Positions 15,060 to 15,579 of a stretch of DNA of 15,579 bases are shown here, one piece after another. The position numbers and the translations under genes were made by a program. Source of the stretch: CAZJJK01 sp964546285 (GTDB lineage Bacteria > Spirochaetota > Spirochaetia > Treponematales > Breznakiellaceae); NCBI GenBank assembly GCA_964546285.1, contig CAZJJK010000080.1, forward strand, positions 1-15,579. Reading direction: 5' to 3'. How positions within the stretch are numbered: the first letter of the stretch is position 1; each line of letters begins with the position of its first letter. Under the pieces are notes generated by a model that ran no database searches, was not told where the DNA came from, and saw nothing but the letters and a program-made list of their open reading frames with translations.

Positions 15060-15284
15060 GTGAGAAATATCGCTCACATAGTTATCGATGATAATGAAAT
15101 GCTTGAAAAAGCCATTAAGCGTTTCAAGCGCATGGTAGAAAAAGAAGGAATTATTAGGGAATTCAAGAAGCGCGAGTATTACGAAAAGCCTTCCACGATC
15201 CTAAACCGGAAAAACAAAGCCATACAACGAAAATTGCTGAAGAAGTCTCGCAAGGGACCGTCCAAAAGCAAAAGCGAATATTAA
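15060..15284 (+). CDS. rpsU: 30S ribosomal protein S21
   Basis: Small basic ribosomal protein of the 30S platform, helping initiation at natural mRNAs. The core ALRRFKR-type motif appears as AIKRFKRMVEKEGIIREFKKREYYEKPS, typical of S21, followed by a Lys/Arg-rich tail, RKLLKKSRKGPSKSK. Listed from GTG 15060, which would give 74 residues, but that codon lies inside the Shine-Dalgarno (AGGGAGGTGA, 15054-15063). The codon at ideal distance is ATC at 15069, which would give fMet-AHIVIDD and 71 residues. I think ATC is the true start. The gene has its own promoter and is followed by a terminator. Confidence 0.92.
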   Translation: MRNIAHIVIDDNEMLEKAIKRFKRMVEKEGIIREFKKREYYEKPSTILNRKNKAIQRKLLKKSRKGPSKSKSEY

Positions 15285-15312
15285 TTCGCGGTAGTTTATA
15301 AGCGCTAGTCAG

Positions 15313-15351
15313 GTTCTCGCGAAAGCCGCTCGCTCTCGCGGGGACTTTTTT
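15313..15351 (+). terminator. Rho-independent terminator of rpsU
   Basis: GTTCTCGCG (15313-15321) pairs with CGCGGGGAC (15337-15345) in nine base pairs, two of them G-U, followed by TTTTTT (15346-15351). It lies 28 bases after the rpsU stop. Confidence 0.88.
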
Positions 15352-15579
15352 AGATTATAAGTAATTATTACATTATTTCCACTCATCGGCTTACACATGA
15401 TTAATCCTTATATACTGCTGCCAATATTGTTGCAAAACAATTGGAATATCTTAATCTCAAAAATGATTTTACAATAATACATTTTCAGGTTTAAAACAGA
15501 ACAATATACACACAGCCCATTTTATTGATTAGTCAAGCTTCTTTCTGTAAATTCTTTCATTCGGATGTTTCTATAGGTA
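15352..15579. other. AT-rich end of window without a gene
   Basis: There are 228 bases with no open frame of note and no clear promoter pair. CCAATATTGTT and AACAATTGG (15421-15444) form an imperfect inverted repeat around GCAA. The region also holds copy 2 of the dispersed 18-base element. Confidence 0.5.
15415..15432 (+). repeat. Dispersed 18-base element, copy 2
   Basis: CTGCTGCCAATATTGTTG matches the copy at 6410-6427 at 16 of 18 positions. It partly overlaps the inverted repeat CCAATATTGTT / AACAATTGG, whereas the copy at 6410 lacks the second arm. Confidence 0.35.

Noticed and set aside
1..15579. CRISPR array, tRNA, rRNA or insertion sequence
   Set aside because: No regularly spaced repeats, no tRNA T-loop sequence in the spacers, no transposase-like protein.

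Overview
The window looks like a chromosomal segment of a diderm, probably a host-associated spirochaete related to Treponema. This is an inference. It rests on the ribosomal protein S21 variant with its long basic tail, several exported PEGA-domain proteins, predicted lipoproteins with signal-peptidase II motifs, a protein ending like an outer-membrane barrel, and an oversized RecJ. Coding regions are of middling to high GC. The long gaps at about 6400-6900 and 15352-15579 are clearly AT-richer.

Left part (1-3105, + strand): a compact signalling module. It has a seven-helix GHKL-type histidine kinase of the AgrC/ComD style and an overlapping LytTR response regulator. A second LytTR response regulator follows after 39 bases and may have its own promoter with essentially no 5' leader. 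A strong hairpin at 3047-3105 ends both this unit and the convergent unit.

Centre (3106-6073, - strand): a two-gene operon, first a lipoprotein, then a secreted 630-residue protein. I read the second as a cholesterol-dependent-cytolysin-like pore former. It keeps the family core, including RPVYVSSVAYGR, but has an N-terminal PEGA domain and a Pro/Gln/Val linker. Its tryptophan-rich undecapeptide is replaced by an acidic, glycine-rich, cysteine-free loop. This is the most interesting content of the window.

6087-6907: an 820-base gap with no convincing gene but several short direct and inverted repeats. It is followed by a - strand lipoprotein with PEGA, FlgD-like and probable beta-barrel parts (6908-8575).

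Right part (8802-15284, + strand): housekeeping genes. recO (DNA repair, four-cysteine zinc site) is followed by a weak terminator. Then comes a tightly overlapped run: thymidine phosphorylase, recJ (with a 150-residue insertion), an M23 metallopeptidase, a divergent PAP2-like protein, and rpsU. rpsU has its own near-consensus promoter and seems to start at an AUC codon placed ideally behind an almost perfect Shine-Dalgarno sequence. A rho-independent terminator follows rpsU, then 228 AT-rich bases without a gene.

Two themes recur. PEGA domains occur in both the cytolysin-like protein and the barrel lipoprotein. Several + strand genes (second regulator, recO, possibly the PAP2-like gene) lack a Shine-Dalgarno and have a -10-like hexamer 7-8 bases before the ATG, which suggests leaderless mRNAs. 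I saw no CRISPR array, insertion sequence, tRNA or rRNA.
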